Source: JAWLCA01 sp041687395
GTDB taxonomy: Bacteria; Pseudomonadota; Alphaproteobacteria; Rhodobacterales; Rhodobacteraceae
NCBI GenBank assembly: GCA_041687395.1
Contig: JAWLCA010000024.1
Span: forward strand, 1 to 64,000
Reading direction: 5' to 3'
Length of the DNA stretch: 64,000 bases
This document shows positions 26,291-35,363 of this stretch, in pieces. The notes under the pieces are model-generated. The model was not told the DNA's origin, ran no database searches, and saw only the letters and a program-made list of their open reading frames with translations. The position numbers were made by a program, and so were the translations under genes. How positions within the stretch are numbered: the stretch's first letter is position 1; each line of letters opens with the position of its first letter.

Positions 26291-27126
26291 CGCCGGATGA
26301 TCCGGTTCAGGTCGATCCGGCGCAGCACCGGAAAGACGATCAGCGCGGTCGCGGCGATCATCAGCATGGTCAGCGCCGCCCCCATCGGCCAGTCCTGGGC
26401 GTAGTTGAACCGCGACTCGATGGCCGCCGTGATGACCGTCACCGCCCGCCCGCCCAGAATCGCCGCCTCGGCATTGGCGCCGATGCACAGCACGAAGGTC
26501 AGCAACCCGCCGATCAGCAGCCCGGGCATCGCCAGAGGCAGCTCGACCTCTCGGAACACCGCCCAGCCGCCCGCGCCAAGATCGCGCGCGACGTCCACCC
26601 GGTCGGCAGGGATCATCGCCACGCCCAGCAGCGTCGGGAACAGCATGAAGGGGAAATGGATGTAGATCATCCCCAAGAGCGCGCCGACACGGGTGTTCAG
26701 GAGCGATCCGATGCGGATGCCGAACACCTCGTTCAGCGTGCCGGCCAGAATGCCGCCCCCCGGCATCATGAACATGTAGAGGCCGAACATCCGCACGCTT
26801 TCGGAAATGAAGATCGGCAGCGCGATCAGCGCGGTGACCACCACGGCCCAGCGGCCGGCATGGTGATGCAGGATCTTTGCCGTGGGCCAGGCCAGCACGG
26901 CGCAGATCGCCACAGTCAGAGTGGCCCCGATCAGCGACCACATCAGCGGCCGCTCATAGCCCGCCGACAGGATCGCGCGATAATTGTCCAGGCTCGGTTG
27001 GGCGGTCAGCGAAAAGGTCCGCCCCGGCATCAGGCTGTACCAGGCGACGATCAGCATCGGCAGGGCAAAGACCGCGAGCAGGAACACGATCAGCGGCAGC
27101 GCGAACAGGACGCCCGGCTTGCGCAT
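26287..27126 (-). CDS. ABC transporter permease, PotB type
   Basis: 279 residues with six membrane segments. The EAA loop is DVARDLGAGGWAVFREVELP. It starts at the last base of the ATPase stop codon and overlaps the next permease gene by 4 bp, so the transport genes are tightly coupled. It forms the inner-membrane channel with the PotC-type partner. Confidence 0.9.
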   Translation of the reverse strand: MRKPGVLFALPLIVFLLAVFALPMLIVAWYSLMPGRTFSLTAQPSLDNYRAILSAGYERPLMWSLIGATLTVAICAVLAWPTAKILHHHAGRWAVVVTALIALPIFISESVRMFGLYMFMMPGGGILAGTLNEVFGIRIGSLLNTRVGALLGMIYIHFPFMLFPTLLGVAMIPADRVDVARDLGAGGWAVFREVELPLAMPGLLIGGLLTFVLCIGANAEAAILGGRAVTVITAAIESRFNYAQDWPMGAALTMLMIAATALIVFPVLRRIDLNRIIRR

Positions 27127-28169
27127 CAGTCGTCCACCCAGGCGATGGCCGCGGGGTCGAAGCTGAACCGCGCGCGGCTCCCCAGTTCCAGCACCGGCGC
27201 CCCGCCCGGCACCTCGGCGATGAACTTCGTCTCACCCCTCGTCAGGTGATACTGCGTGCGTGACCCCAGCATAAGCCGTTGTGCCACCTCGGCCTCGAAC
27301 CCGACAGCGCCCGCGCCGTCCAGTTGCAACGCCTCGGGCCGCAGCACGCCATAGGCCCCTGCCGCACCCGGGGCGGGCTGGTCCAGATCGGTGAAGAGTC
27401 CGCCCTCGACTGGCAGGATGTTCACCTCGCCCATGAAGCCCGCAACGAAGCGGTTCATCGGGCGGGCGTAGATCTCGGCCGGCGTTCCGATCTGCACGAA
27501 CTTGCCGTCGCGCATGATGGCGATGCGGTCCGACATGATCATCGCCTCTTCAAGGCTGTGGGTGATGTAGATGAAGGTGCTCCCGGTGCGCTGATGCAGC
27601 TCCTTCAGCTCCACCTCCAGCGTCTTGCGCAGGCGATAGTCCAGCGCTGACAGCGGCTCGTCAAAAAACAGAATCTCGGGCTCCGACGCCAGCGCGCGGG
27701 CCACCGCGATCCGCTGCCGCTCTCCCCCGGAACATTGCGTCACCGGGCGGTCGTAGTAGCTTTCGGGCAGGCGGACGAGGCTCAGAAGCTCCAGCGCCCG
27801 CTCGCGCCGCCGGGCCGGCGGCACGCCCTTCATCTTCATCGCGAATTCGATGTTCTGCCCGACGCTGCGATGATCGAACAGCGCCAGCGACTGGAACACC
27901 ATCGCAGTGGGGCGCCTGTTCGCCGGTACCTGCGTGATGTCGCGCCCGCGCAGGTGCAGGCTGCCGGATGTGGGCCGGTCCAGCCCTGCCAGCAGCCGCA
28001 CCAACGTCGATTTGCCGGACCCGGATGGCCCGACGATGGTGAAGAACTCGCCCTCGGCAATGTCCACCGACACGCCGTCGACCGCGCGCAGGGTGTCGAA
28101 CACCCGGGTCAGCCCGGTCAGCGTCAGGGCCGCTGGCCGGGGCGTCGTGTCAGCCGAGGGCGAGGTCAT
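27126..28169 (-). CDS. ABC transporter ATP-binding protein, PotA type
   Basis: 347 residues. Walker A GPSGSGKST near residue 50, signature CSGGERQRIAVARAL, Walker B EILFFDEPLSALD and the switch His in ITHSLEEA are all intact. A C-terminal TOBE/OB domain follows. It powers the PotB/PotC-type permease. It is the second gene of the operon, 7 bp after the binding-protein gene. Confidence 0.93.
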   Translation of the reverse strand: MTSPSADTTPRPAALTLTGLTRVFDTLRAVDGVSVDIAEGEFFTIVGPSGSGKSTLVRLLAGLDRPTSGSLHLRGRDITQVPANRRPTAMVFQSLALFDHRSVGQNIEFAMKMKGVPPARRRERALELLSLVRLPESYYDRPVTQCSGGERQRIAVARALASEPEILFFDEPLSALDYRLRKTLEVELKELHQRTGSTFIYITHSLEEAMIMSDRIAIMRDGKFVQIGTPAEIYARPMNRFVAGFMGEVNILPVEGGLFTDLDQPAPGAAGAYGVLRPEALQLDGAGAVGFEAEVAQRLMLGSRTQYHLTRGETKFIAEVPGGAPVLELGSRARFSFDPAAIAWVDD

Positions 28170-28176
28170 GCGTGGT

Positions 28177-29373
28177 TCAGCCCCTTGCGCGCATCGCGGC
28201 CGAATAGATGTCGTAGAGCCGATCGTAGTCGGGCACGATGTCGAACTCCACCGCGTTGGCGATGCGCTGGTCGAACTCGTCCCACTGGATCGCGTCCAGT
28301 TCCTCGGCGCTGAACCGCGACATCAGTTCGGGCTGCGACATCTGGCTGACCGGTTGCAGGTTGCCGTTGCCGCGCGCCACGATCTCGGCGGCGTCCGGCG
28401 TGGTGATGAACTCCAGGAAGTCCAGCGCCTCGTCCAGCGGGTCGGGGTTGGCGACGGCCGAATTGATCTCGATCCAGTTGATCCCGCCCTTGCCGTCCGC
28501 CGGGCCGGAGTTGGGCGTGATCGCGTAAAGCTCGGTCACGCCCTCCAGCCGCGCCGCCGCCGTGGTGTAGGTGCCGCCGGTAAAGTAAAGGTCGATCTCG
28601 CCGTTCAGGATGCCAAGGTTCAACTGCACGAAATCCGTGGTGATGAAGGCCGCGTTCTCGATCCAGCGGTTGCAGGTCTCCTCGAACCGCACCACCTCCT
28701 CGTCGGTCTTCACCTTGAACGGGTGGACCCCTGCGCCCATGCAGATGTCCATCACGTTCCAGTCCTCGTAGGCGAGGATGCCGTAGCGGCCCGAGAAGTC
28801 GGGGTTGTTGAACAGATCCCACCCCTCGTCCATCGCCAGTTCCGGGCTGATCACGTCGGGGTTCACCACGAAATCAAAGGTCTCGTAGCGCTGCACGATG
28901 CCCAGCAGATGCTCGCCATCCTCGCTCATCGCCCAGGGGTAGGGCGGGGCGAATTTCGGCTTCATCTGTTCATACAGCGGCTCGAACCGCTCGCGCGGAA
29001 GCTCGCGGATCAGCCCCTCGGGCCACATCACCTGCCGCGCCCAGGGGTTGTTCACGTTGATGAAATCCCAGACGCTGGTTTCGCCGGCCCGCAGCCGGTT
29101 CACCGACGACGGGTCCGAGATATGGATCTCGTAGCGGATATCCCCACCCGTCTGGTCGCGCCACATCTGCAAGAGGCGCGGGTCGGCATAGGCGTCCCAG
29201 GTCAGAAGCGACAGCGGCCGGCTGGACTGCGCGCCCGCGCCGATGGGAAGCGACGCCGCCGCCACCCCGGCCGCCATCCCTTGCAGGAACCGCCGCCGCG
29301 TGGCGGAATGCTGCAGGTTCTGCCGCAGCGGGTTGCGGCCGGCCATGGCCCTCAGAAGTCGGTCGTGCTGCAT
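28177..29373 (-). CDS. ABC transporter substrate-binding protein, PotD/family-1 type
   Basis: 398 residues from ATG 29373. The N-terminus has a Tat motif, ATRRRFLQGMAAG, and a hydrophobic segment ending in GAGAQ. The mature part is a two-lobe family-1 binding protein (LLTWDAYADPRLL, then DFINVNNPWA). Related proteins bind polyamines or other small amines. It leads the operon, and a perfect GTTCACATACCGCAC site lies 42 bp upstream of its start. Confidence 0.9.
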   Translation of the reverse strand: MQHDRLLRAMAGRNPLRQNLQHSATRRRFLQGMAAGVAAASLPIGAGAQSSRPLSLLTWDAYADPRLLQMWRDQTGGDIRYEIHISDPSSVNRLRAGETSVWDFINVNNPWARQVMWPEGLIRELPRERFEPLYEQMKPKFAPPYPWAMSEDGEHLLGIVQRYETFDFVVNPDVISPELAMDEGWDLFNNPDFSGRYGILAYEDWNVMDICMGAGVHPFKVKTDEEVVRFEETCNRWIENAAFITTDFVQLNLGILNGEIDLYFTGGTYTTAAARLEGVTELYAITPNSGPADGKGGINWIEINSAVANPDPLDEALDFLEFITTPDAAEIVARGNGNLQPVSQMSQPELMSRFSAEELDAIQWDEFDQRIANAVEFDIVPDYDRLYDIYSAAMRARG

Positions 29374-29414
29374 GGTGTCCTCCGGGTGTTGGGACGCAGG
29401 GTGCGTCTGTTTTT

Positions 29415-29429
29415 GTGCGGTATGTGAAC
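29415..29429 (-). promoter_or_regulatory. candidate IclR operator, perfect consensus
   Basis: GTTCACATACCGCAC on the minus strand, matching GTTCRCATNNCGCAC at every defined position. It lies 42 bp upstream of the ABC binding-protein start at 29373. Confidence 0.75.
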
Positions 29430-29496
29430 TATTATTCGTAATCGGCAATCGTTCAATGGGCTTCTGCCCTTGGCCGGACGCCAGGGCGCGGGCTGC

Positions 29497-30798
29497 CTAG
29501 TAAACCGCCGCATAGGCGGCGAAACGGGCATCCGGCGCCATCGCCTCGACATGGGCGATCTCACCGCGCTTGTGGGCGGCATAGATCGCCGGCAGCCGGG
29601 CGGGCAGCCCTTCCCCCAGCGCCGCATCCCCCTCCAGCGCCTTCAGCGCCTCCTCCAGCGATCCCGGCAACCGCTTCAACCCCGCCGCCTCCAGCCGGTC
29701 GCCCCCCCACAGGCTGATGTCGTCCTCGGTCGGCTGCGGCGCGACCAGCCCGTCGCCCATCCCCGCCAGCCCCGCCAGGATCAACCCCGCCAGCGCCAGA
29801 TGCGGCGAGGCCGCTGCATCGGCGGCGCGGTATTCGAAGTTGAACTGCCGCGCGCGGGTCTGCGGGTCCGCCGCGCTGACCGGGCAGATCCGCACCGATG
29901 CCTCGCGGTCCTGCTTGCCCAGATTGTTGAACGACGCACTCCACCGATGCGGCACCAGCCGCAGGCAGGAAATCACACTCGGCGCGGTCAGCGCGCACAG
30001 CGCATCGGCATGGCGCAGCATGCCGGCCACGAACGCGCCTGCACGATCCGACAGCCCCCCCGGTCCGGCCGGGTCGTGGCTCACCGGGTGGCCCTCGACG
30101 TCCCACAGGCTCAGATGCACATGTACGCCGTTGCCGACAATGTCGGGCGCCAGCAGCGGTGCGAAACTCACCCGTTCGCCCATCGCGCGCGCCACCGTGC
30201 GCGCCAGATCCCGCAGCACCGCCGCCTGATCGGCCGCGCGCAACGGGTCGGTAGGCGGCAGCGTCACCTCCATCTGATTCGGCCCGTACTCGCGCAGGAA
30301 GCTGTCGGGCGCGATGCCCGCCGCTGCCAGCGCGGTGGACAGGGCGGCGATGTAGTCCAGACGCTCGGCAAATCCCGCCAGGCTGAACCCCGCCGTGGTC
30401 GCTGCCCCGTCGAACATGAACTCATGCTCGAAACTCACCTTCAGGCGCAGCCCGGTCTCCGCTTCGAAGCTCGCCACCGCCGCCTTCAGCACCCCGCGCG
30501 TGCAGCATTCCCATGGGCTGCCGTCCAGATCGAGGATATCCCCCAGCGCAAAGGCCAGCACCCGGCCATCTGGCAGAGGCGCCTCGACCCGCGTTTCCGG
30601 GTCGGGCCGCAGCACCAGATCCCCCAGCGCGCCATACGGACTGTCCGATATCGTGTCGAAACACGTGATCTGCACATTGGTGGGCGTCCAGCCGATGCCG
30701 GTGGTGCAGCGCCGGTCGAACTCGGCCGTGGGCACCCCCTTGCCGCGCCGGAGGCCCGAGAAATCCGAGGTGCAGATCATCGTGAAGGGGGGTGTCAT
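29497..30798 (-). CDS. glutamine synthetase-family ligase
   Basis: 433 residues from ATG 30798. The catalytic GS domain is evident from SFEHEFMF, EYGPNQMEVTLPPTDPL, GNGVHVHLSLWD and NFEYRAADAAASPHLALAG. It lacks the sequence pattern of housekeeping GlnA and is closer to the gamma-glutamyl-amine ligases such as PuuA. Expected reaction: ATP-dependent joining of glutamate to an amine. It stands between the polyamine-type ABC operon and the divergent amidohydrolase gene. A much longer frame upstream was rejected because it crosses the divergent promoter. Confidence 0.87.
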   Translation of the reverse strand: MTPPFTMICTSDFSGLRRGKGVPTAEFDRRCTTGIGWTPTNVQITCFDTISDSPYGALGDLVLRPDPETRVEAPLPDGRVLAFALGDILDLDGSPWECCTRGVLKAAVASFEAETGLRLKVSFEHEFMFDGAATTAGFSLAGFAERLDYIAALSTALAAAGIAPDSFLREYGPNQMEVTLPPTDPLRAADQAAVLRDLARTVARAMGERVSFAPLLAPDIVGNGVHVHLSLWDVEGHPVSHDPAGPGGLSDRAGAFVAGMLRHADALCALTAPSVISCLRLVPHRWSASFNNLGKQDREASVRICPVSAADPQTRARQFNFEYRAADAAASPHLALAGLILAGLAGMGDGLVAPQPTEDDISLWGGDRLEAAGLKRLPGSLEEALKALEGDAALGEGLPARLPAIYAAHKRGEIAHVEAMAPDARFAAYAAVY

Positions 30799-30843
30799 TG
30801 CGGCCAGTTTTCCGAAATCGCGGCTTGCATCGTCAGGGCAGTT

Positions 30844-30869
30844 TGTGAACAAATGTTCGCAGATGCAAC
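30844..30869. promoter_or_regulatory. degenerate operator-like inverted repeat in a divergent promoter
   Basis: TGTGAAC-AAAT-GTTCGCA (30844-30861) places two GTTCRCA half-sites head to head. The rightward full element GTTCGCAGATGCAAC has four mismatches to the local consensus. It lies between the divergent ligase and amidohydrolase genes. Confidence 0.45.
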
Positions 30870-30883
30870 GCCAATCTTGGCGC

Positions 30884-31645
30884 ATGACCGACGGGGTTCG
30901 ATCCTTGCCGCTGCTGTCGCCTGACGATCCACCCCCGTTCCGCCGAACCGCCCGGCCGGGCGACTGGCTTTTCACCGTGGAACATGCCGGCCGCGCAATT
31001 CCTGCCGCCTTGGGTGACCTCGGCCTGCCCGAGGGCGAAATCGACCGCCACATCGGCTGGGATCCGGGCGCTGCCAATCTGGCCCATGCGCTCTTGGACA
31101 GGCTGGGCGGCGTGCTGGTGGAACAGCCCTACAGCCGGCTCGTGATCGACTGCAACCGCCCTTGGACGGCGGCCAGCCTGATCCCGGAAGACTCCGACCT
31201 GACGCCCGTGCCCGCCAATCGGGATCTGCCGGTGGGCGACCGTCACCGGCGCTGGAACGAGGTGCATCAGCCCTATCAGGCCGCAGTCGCGGCCGAGGTG
31301 AAGGCCCGCCCGCGCGGGTTCCTGTCGGTCCATACCTTCGACCCGCAGCGCCGGGTGGACCCGACCCCCCGTCCCTGGCCGGTGGGTCTGCTCTGGCGGC
31401 AGGAAAATCCGCTGGCCTCGGCACTGGCCTCGGCACTGGCCACGGATCCGGCGGCTCAGCCCCTTGGCATCAACCAGCCCTACAGCATCGACGATGCCTC
31501 GGACTACGCCCTGCCGGTCCATGCGGAACCCACGCGCCTGCCGCATGTCCTGATCGAGGTGCGCAACGACTACCTGAAAACCCCGGACGCGGTGGCCGCG
31601 ATGGCCGACCGGTTTGCCGCCGTCCTCTCCGCGTGGAGCCCATGA
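30884..31645 (+). CDS. N-formylglutamate amidohydrolase-family protein
   Basis: 253 residues from ATG 30884 (an in-frame ATG at 30863 overlaps the operator-like repeat). The family is shown by LFTVEHAGRAIPAALGDLGL, HIGWDPGAANLAHAL, SRLVIDCNRPW and VHTFDP, which hold the metal ligands and catalytic residues. Members hydrolyse N-formylglutamate or related N-acyl amino acids. No other histidine-degradation gene is present, so the true substrate is probably an amide intermediate of this cluster. The stop overlaps the next start (ATGA). Confidence 0.87.
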   Translation: MTDGVRSLPLLSPDDPPPFRRTARPGDWLFTVEHAGRAIPAALGDLGLPEGEIDRHIGWDPGAANLAHALLDRLGGVLVEQPYSRLVIDCNRPWTAASLIPEDSDLTPVPANRDLPVGDRHRRWNEVHQPYQAAVAAEVKARPRGFLSVHTFDPQRRVDPTPRPWPVGLLWRQENPLASALASALATDPAAQPLGINQPYSIDDASDYALPVHAEPTRLPHVLIEVRNDYLKTPDAVAAMADRFAAVLSAWSP

Positions 31646-32310
31646 CCAGCCCATTCCTGTCCACCACCAGCCGAAACATCCCCATCGTGCCCGACCGCGC
31701 TGCGCTTCTGTTCATCGACGTGCAGAATTTCGCCTGCCATGCCGACGGGGCCGAATGGCGCGACATGCCCCCCGACGAACTGGCAGCGAAGAAAGAGCCG
31801 TTCCTGAAAAAACTGCACGACGAGGTACTGCCCCGGATGCAGCAGCTTCAATCCGCCGCCCGCGCGGCGGGGATCGAGGTGATGTATACCACCATCGAAA
31901 GCCTGACGCAGAATGGCCGCGACCGCAGCCTTGATTACAAGATCACCGGCTTCAACGTGCCCAAGGGGTCATGGGACGCGCGGGTGCTGGACGAGATCGC
32001 GCCCCAGGGCGACGAGATTGTGCTGCCCAAGACCTCGTCTTCGGTCTTCGTCTCCACCCATATCGACTACGTCCTGCGCAATCTCGGCGTCCAGCAGTTG
32101 ATCGTCTCAGGGTGTCTCACCGACCAATGCGTGGAAAGTGCCATCCGCGACGCCTGCGATCTGGGCTATCTGGTCACGCAGGTCACCGACGCCTGCCTGA
32201 CCTATACCGAGGAGCGGCAGCGAGCCTCGGTCAACGCGATTCGGGGATATTGTCGGCAGGTCACGACGGCGGATCTCGTGGCGGAATTGGCGGCGGTTTC
32301 GGCCGCCTGA
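31642..32310 (+). CDS. isochorismatase-family cysteine hydrolase
   Basis: 222 residues. The catalytic triad is visible as Asp in LLFIDVQNF, Lys in VLPKTSSSVF and Cys in SGCLTDQCVESAIRDA. The cis-peptide block precedes the Cys. Family members hydrolyse amides such as N-carbamoylsarcosine, biuret-type compounds, nicotinamide or ureidoacrylate. Translational coupling with the amidohydrolase gene suggests consecutive amide-bond cleavage. Confidence 0.88.
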   Translation: MTSPFLSTTSRNIPIVPDRAALLFIDVQNFACHADGAEWRDMPPDELAAKKEPFLKKLHDEVLPRMQQLQSAARAAGIEVMYTTIESLTQNGRDRSLDYKITGFNVPKGSWDARVLDEIAPQGDEIVLPKTSSSVFVSTHIDYVLRNLGVQQLIVSGCLTDQCVESAIRDACDLGYLVTQVTDACLTYTEERQRASVNAIRGYCRQVTTADLVAELAAVSAA

Positions 32311-32414
32311 TCCGGCCAAGAACCGTGAGAGTGCGTTAAGTTCAGGTAAACAAAAAACAGGAAATCAAAGTATTTCCGAGACTTGTGATTCTGCTCACGC
32401 GTGACCAGACGGGT

Positions 32415-32441
32415 GGACACGCCCCGTTTCGGGGCGTGTCC
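32415..32441. terminator. strong hairpin between convergent genes
   Basis: GGACACGCCCCG-TTT-CGGGGCGTGTCC forms a 12-bp perfect stem with a 3-nt loop, between the cysteine hydrolase gene and the convergent TRAP binding-protein gene. No T-run follows on either strand, so it is a terminator-like structure rather than a textbook intrinsic terminator. Confidence 0.7.
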
Positions 32442-32449
32442 TGCCCGGC

Positions 32450-33439
32450 TCAGTTCGCCATGAAAGCCTGGAACCGCTCCAGGTAATCCCGCGCCTCGGG
32501 CTGGTCGGTCAGGATCACGTCCCAGGACTGCCGCGCCTTCTCCATGAAGGGCTCCAGATCCGGCTCGATGATCTCCACCCCCGCCTCGCGGGCGGTCACC
32601 AGCCCCGCGTCGGCCAGTTCGTCATGGGCAGCGATCCCCACCGCAATCGCCTCGTCCGCCGCGGTCTGGATCATTTCCCGCTCCTCGTCCGTCAGCTCGT
32701 CCCACCAGGCCTTGCCGACCAGAAAGATCGTGGTGGACTGATGCGCCGTGGTCATGGTGTAGCTGTTGGCAACCTCGTGGAACCGATCCGCCACCAGCGC
32801 GTCCGGGCTGATCTCCAGCGCGTCGACCACGTTGTTCTGGATCGCCATGAACAGCTCGCCATAGGCCATCGGCGTCGGCTGGGTGCCAAGCGCGTTATAG
32901 GCCTCCACAAATCCCGGCGTCGGCAGCACGCGGATCTTCAGCCCCTGCATGTCGTCGACCGTCTCCACCCGCGCCGGCGCCTTGGCCGCGACCGAGCGCT
33001 CATAGATCGAGCCGAAGCCCAACCCGTGCATCTCGTAGTCTTCCAGCAGGTCCAGCAGCTCGCGCCCCATGTCGCTTTGCAGGATCTCGTAGGCCTGCTC
33101 CTTGCCTTCGAACAGATAAGGCAGCGACAGCACCCTGTAGGCCGGCACCACGGTTTCCAGCGTCGAGCCGCCGAAGATCCCCCCCGTCAGGATGCCGGTG
33201 CGGATCGACTGAATCGCCCGCGTCTCGTTTCCGGCCTGCGCGCAGCACTGCACCTCGACCGCAATGTCGCCTTCCGACCGCTCCTCGATCAGCCGCTTGA
33301 ACTCGTTCAGGATCACCTGGTACGGGCTCTGGTCGCTCAGCACATGGGCCAGTTCCATCGTATGGGTCTGCGCCCCCGCCGTTCCCGCCGAAAAGGCGGC
33401 CGCGGCGGCAAGGCCGAGGAGATGTTTCGCATAGGTCAT
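32450..33439 (-). CDS. TRAP transporter substrate-binding protein (DctP family)
   Basis: 329 residues with a signal peptide (about residues 1-23, ending in GTAGAQ). The DctP core includes GLKIRVLPTPGFVEAYNALG, with the conserved Arg, and GELFMAIQNNVVDALE. It is the last gene of the QMP order, downstream of both permease genes. ATG 33439 is placed 9-10 nt from a GGGAGG site; a GTG three codons upstream is too close to that site. Confidence 0.92.
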   Translation of the reverse strand: MTYAKHLLGLAAAAAFSAGTAGAQTHTMELAHVLSDQSPYQVILNEFKRLIEERSEGDIAVEVQCCAQAGNETRAIQSIRTGILTGGIFGGSTLETVVPAYRVLSLPYLFEGKEQAYEILQSDMGRELLDLLEDYEMHGLGFGSIYERSVAAKAPARVETVDDMQGLKIRVLPTPGFVEAYNALGTQPTPMAYGELFMAIQNNVVDALEISPDALVADRFHEVANSYTMTTAHQSTTIFLVGKAWWDELTDEEREMIQTAADEAIAVGIAAHDELADAGLVTAREAGVEIIEPDLEPFMEKARQSWDVILTDQPEARDYLERFQAFMAN

Positions 33440-33469
33440 AGTTGTCACCCTCCCGTGGGTTGTTGGTCG

Positions 33470-34741
33470 TCAGCGGAGCAGCGCGAGCGAGATGCCCGGC
33501 ACGTAGGTGATGATCATCAGGTTGGCGAAGAGGACCATCAGCAGAACCGCCAGCGGCCGCATCAGCTGCTCAATGCTGACGCGGGCAATTCCGCAGGCGA
33601 TGAAAAGATTGACTCCCACCGGGGGCGTGCACATCCCGATGGCGAGGTTCACGATCATGATCAGCCCGAAATGCGTGGGATCGATGCCGTAGCGCATGGC
33701 GATGGGCGCCAGGATCGGGCCAAGGATGATGATCGCGGCGAATGTCTCCATGAACATGCCGACGATCAGCAGGAAGATGTTGACCATCAGCAGGAAGACC
33801 AGCGGATCGGTCGTCAGCGTGGTCAGCAGCGTCCCGATCTGCTGCGGCGCGCGCAGCAGGTGAAGCGCAAAGCCGAACATCGCCGCAAAGGCCACGATGA
33901 TCATGACGACCGAAGAGGTGACAGCGGCACTGGCGAAGATTCGCGGCAGGTCACGCACCGCAATTTCGCGGTAGACGAAGACGCCCACGAACAGCGCGTA
34001 GAACACCGCCACCACCGCTGCCTCGGTCGCAGTGAAGATGCCGCCGAATATGCCGCCCAGAATGATCACCGGCATCACCAGCGCCAACGATGCGCGCTTC
34101 AGCGCCGCCCAGACGGCAAAGGCCCAGGGCCGCAGCCGGAACGCCTGCCGCTCGCCATGGCCGCCGACCCAGGACATCACGATCACCGTGACCATCAGCG
34201 ACGTTGCGATCATGAGCCCCGGCAGGAAGCCCGCGATGAACATGTCGGTGATCGAGACGCCGACGGTGACGCCGTAGATGATCATCGCGACCGAGGGGGG
34301 GATGATCACCCCCAGCTCGGCCGAGGCCGCGACCGTCGCCGCGCTGAAGGGCCGGGGATAGCGCTGCTTTTCCATCTCCGGTATCAGCATCGACCCCACG
34401 GCGGCGGCCGTCGCGGCCGAGGAGCCGGAGATCGTGGCGAACAGCATCGAGGTCATCACCACGGCCGCCGCCAGCCCGCCGCGCACCCAGCTGACGATTG
34501 CCTTGGCGAAATCGACCAGCCGCGCGGCGATGCCACCGTACTGCATCAGCCGCCCCGCCAGAACGTAAAGCGGCAGCGCCATCAGGGCGAAGCTGTCCAG
34601 CGACTCGAACACCACCTGCGGAATGGCGATCAGGGGGATGTTGCGGCCCATCAGCGTCGGCACCGCCGCCATCCCCAGCGCCAGCGCAATTGGCACGCTG
34701 AGTGCGAACAGCAGCAGGAGAAGGCCCAGAAGCCCGGCCAT
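33470..34741 (-). CDS. TRAP transporter large permease (DctM family)
   Basis: 423 residues from ATG 34741 (MAGLLGLLLLLFAL). Typical DctM blocks include FATISGSSAATAAAVGSMLI, GVIIPPSVAMIIYGVT and IGMCTPPVGVNLFIACGIA. About 12 helices. The start overlaps the region of the small permease stop by a gap of only 2 bp. Confidence 0.93.
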   Translation of the reverse strand: MAGLLGLLLLLFALSVPIALALGMAAVPTLMGRNIPLIAIPQVVFESLDSFALMALPLYVLAGRLMQYGGIAARLVDFAKAIVSWVRGGLAAAVVMTSMLFATISGSSAATAAAVGSMLIPEMEKQRYPRPFSAATVAASAELGVIIPPSVAMIIYGVTVGVSITDMFIAGFLPGLMIATSLMVTVIVMSWVGGHGERQAFRLRPWAFAVWAALKRASLALVMPVIILGGIFGGIFTATEAAVVAVFYALFVGVFVYREIAVRDLPRIFASAAVTSSVVMIIVAFAAMFGFALHLLRAPQQIGTLLTTLTTDPLVFLLMVNIFLLIVGMFMETFAAIIILGPILAPIAMRYGIDPTHFGLIMIVNLAIGMCTPPVGVNLFIACGIARVSIEQLMRPLAVLLMVLFANLMIITYVPGISLALLR

Positions 34742-34743
34742 CC

Positions 34744-35271
34744 CTAGTCCTGCGGTGCGTGATCCGAGGCGAAGCGGATATCGCGCCCCTCGGAAATGGT
34801 TTCGGCGACAAGCGCCAGCGAGTTCAGGATCATCAGCGCCGCACCCACGGGCATTGCCCAATAGACCCGGTCCTTTGTCCAGCCCAGCACCGGGCTGCGC
34901 TCTGACGCGCCGAGGCGAACGAAATCAAGGCCGACCTTGATCAGCATCGCGAAGAAGACGATGGAGAGCAGGATCACGCCGTAGCGCACCGCCTGCCCCG
35001 GCAGCGAGGGCAACTTGCGCACCCCGAACTCCAGCGCGATCATCTGTGCATGGCGAACGCCGACGCCTGCGCCAAGAAACACCATCCAGATCAGGGTGTA
35101 GCGGGCCAGTTCCTCGGTCCAGGGCGCGCTGATGTTGTAGCCGGCGGCCGTCAGCACGAAGCGCACCATGACTTGGGTCATCACCGCACAGGCCACCACC
35201 GCCAGCAACAGCCCGACCAGCAGCGCCACCGCACCATTGAGCCTGTCGATGAGCCTGACGAAGATGCGCAA
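34744..35271 (-). CDS. TRAP transporter small permease (DctQ family)
   Basis: 175 residues if read from TTG 35271, which follows an AGGACAGGA site. The open frame extends to 35376, but that stretch crosses the operator-like element. Four membrane segments and the DctQ-type APWTEELARYTLIWMVFLGAGVG block are clear. The start codon is uncertain. Confidence 0.85.
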   Translation of the reverse strand: MRIFVRLIDRLNGAVALLVGLLLAVVACAVMTQVMVRFVLTAAGYNISAPWTEELARYTLIWMVFLGAGVGVRHAQMIALEFGVRKLPSLPGQAVRYGVILLSIVFFAMLIKVGLDFVRLGASERSPVLGWTKDRVYWAMPVGAALMILNSLALVAETISEGRDIRFASDHAPQD

Positions 35272-35348
35272 CGGGGCGGTCCTGTCCTGTCCGGGTTGCC
35301 TTTGATCGAGAGTGCAGCGATTCAGTTTTGTGCGCAAGGTAAATTTAT

Positions 35349-35363
35349 GTCCGTCATGCGCAC
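35349..35363 (-). promoter_or_regulatory. candidate IclR operator, two mismatches
   Basis: GTGCGCATGACGGAC on the minus strand differs from GTTCRCATNNCGCAC at two positions. It lies 78 bp upstream of the proposed TTG start of the TRAP small permease and just after the stop of the deacetylase-like gene, so it would give the TRAP genes their own promoter. Confidence 0.5.

Noticed and set aside
30395..30883. Long N-terminal extension of the amidohydrolase frame
   Set aside because: It runs antisense through the ligase gene and across the divergent promoter. The family begins near the ATG at 30884.
32624..34747. 707-codon open frame on the plus strand
   Set aside because: It is rich in Arg, His, Gln and Asp, has no domain, and lies opposite three clear TRAP genes. 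It is a high-GC shadow frame.
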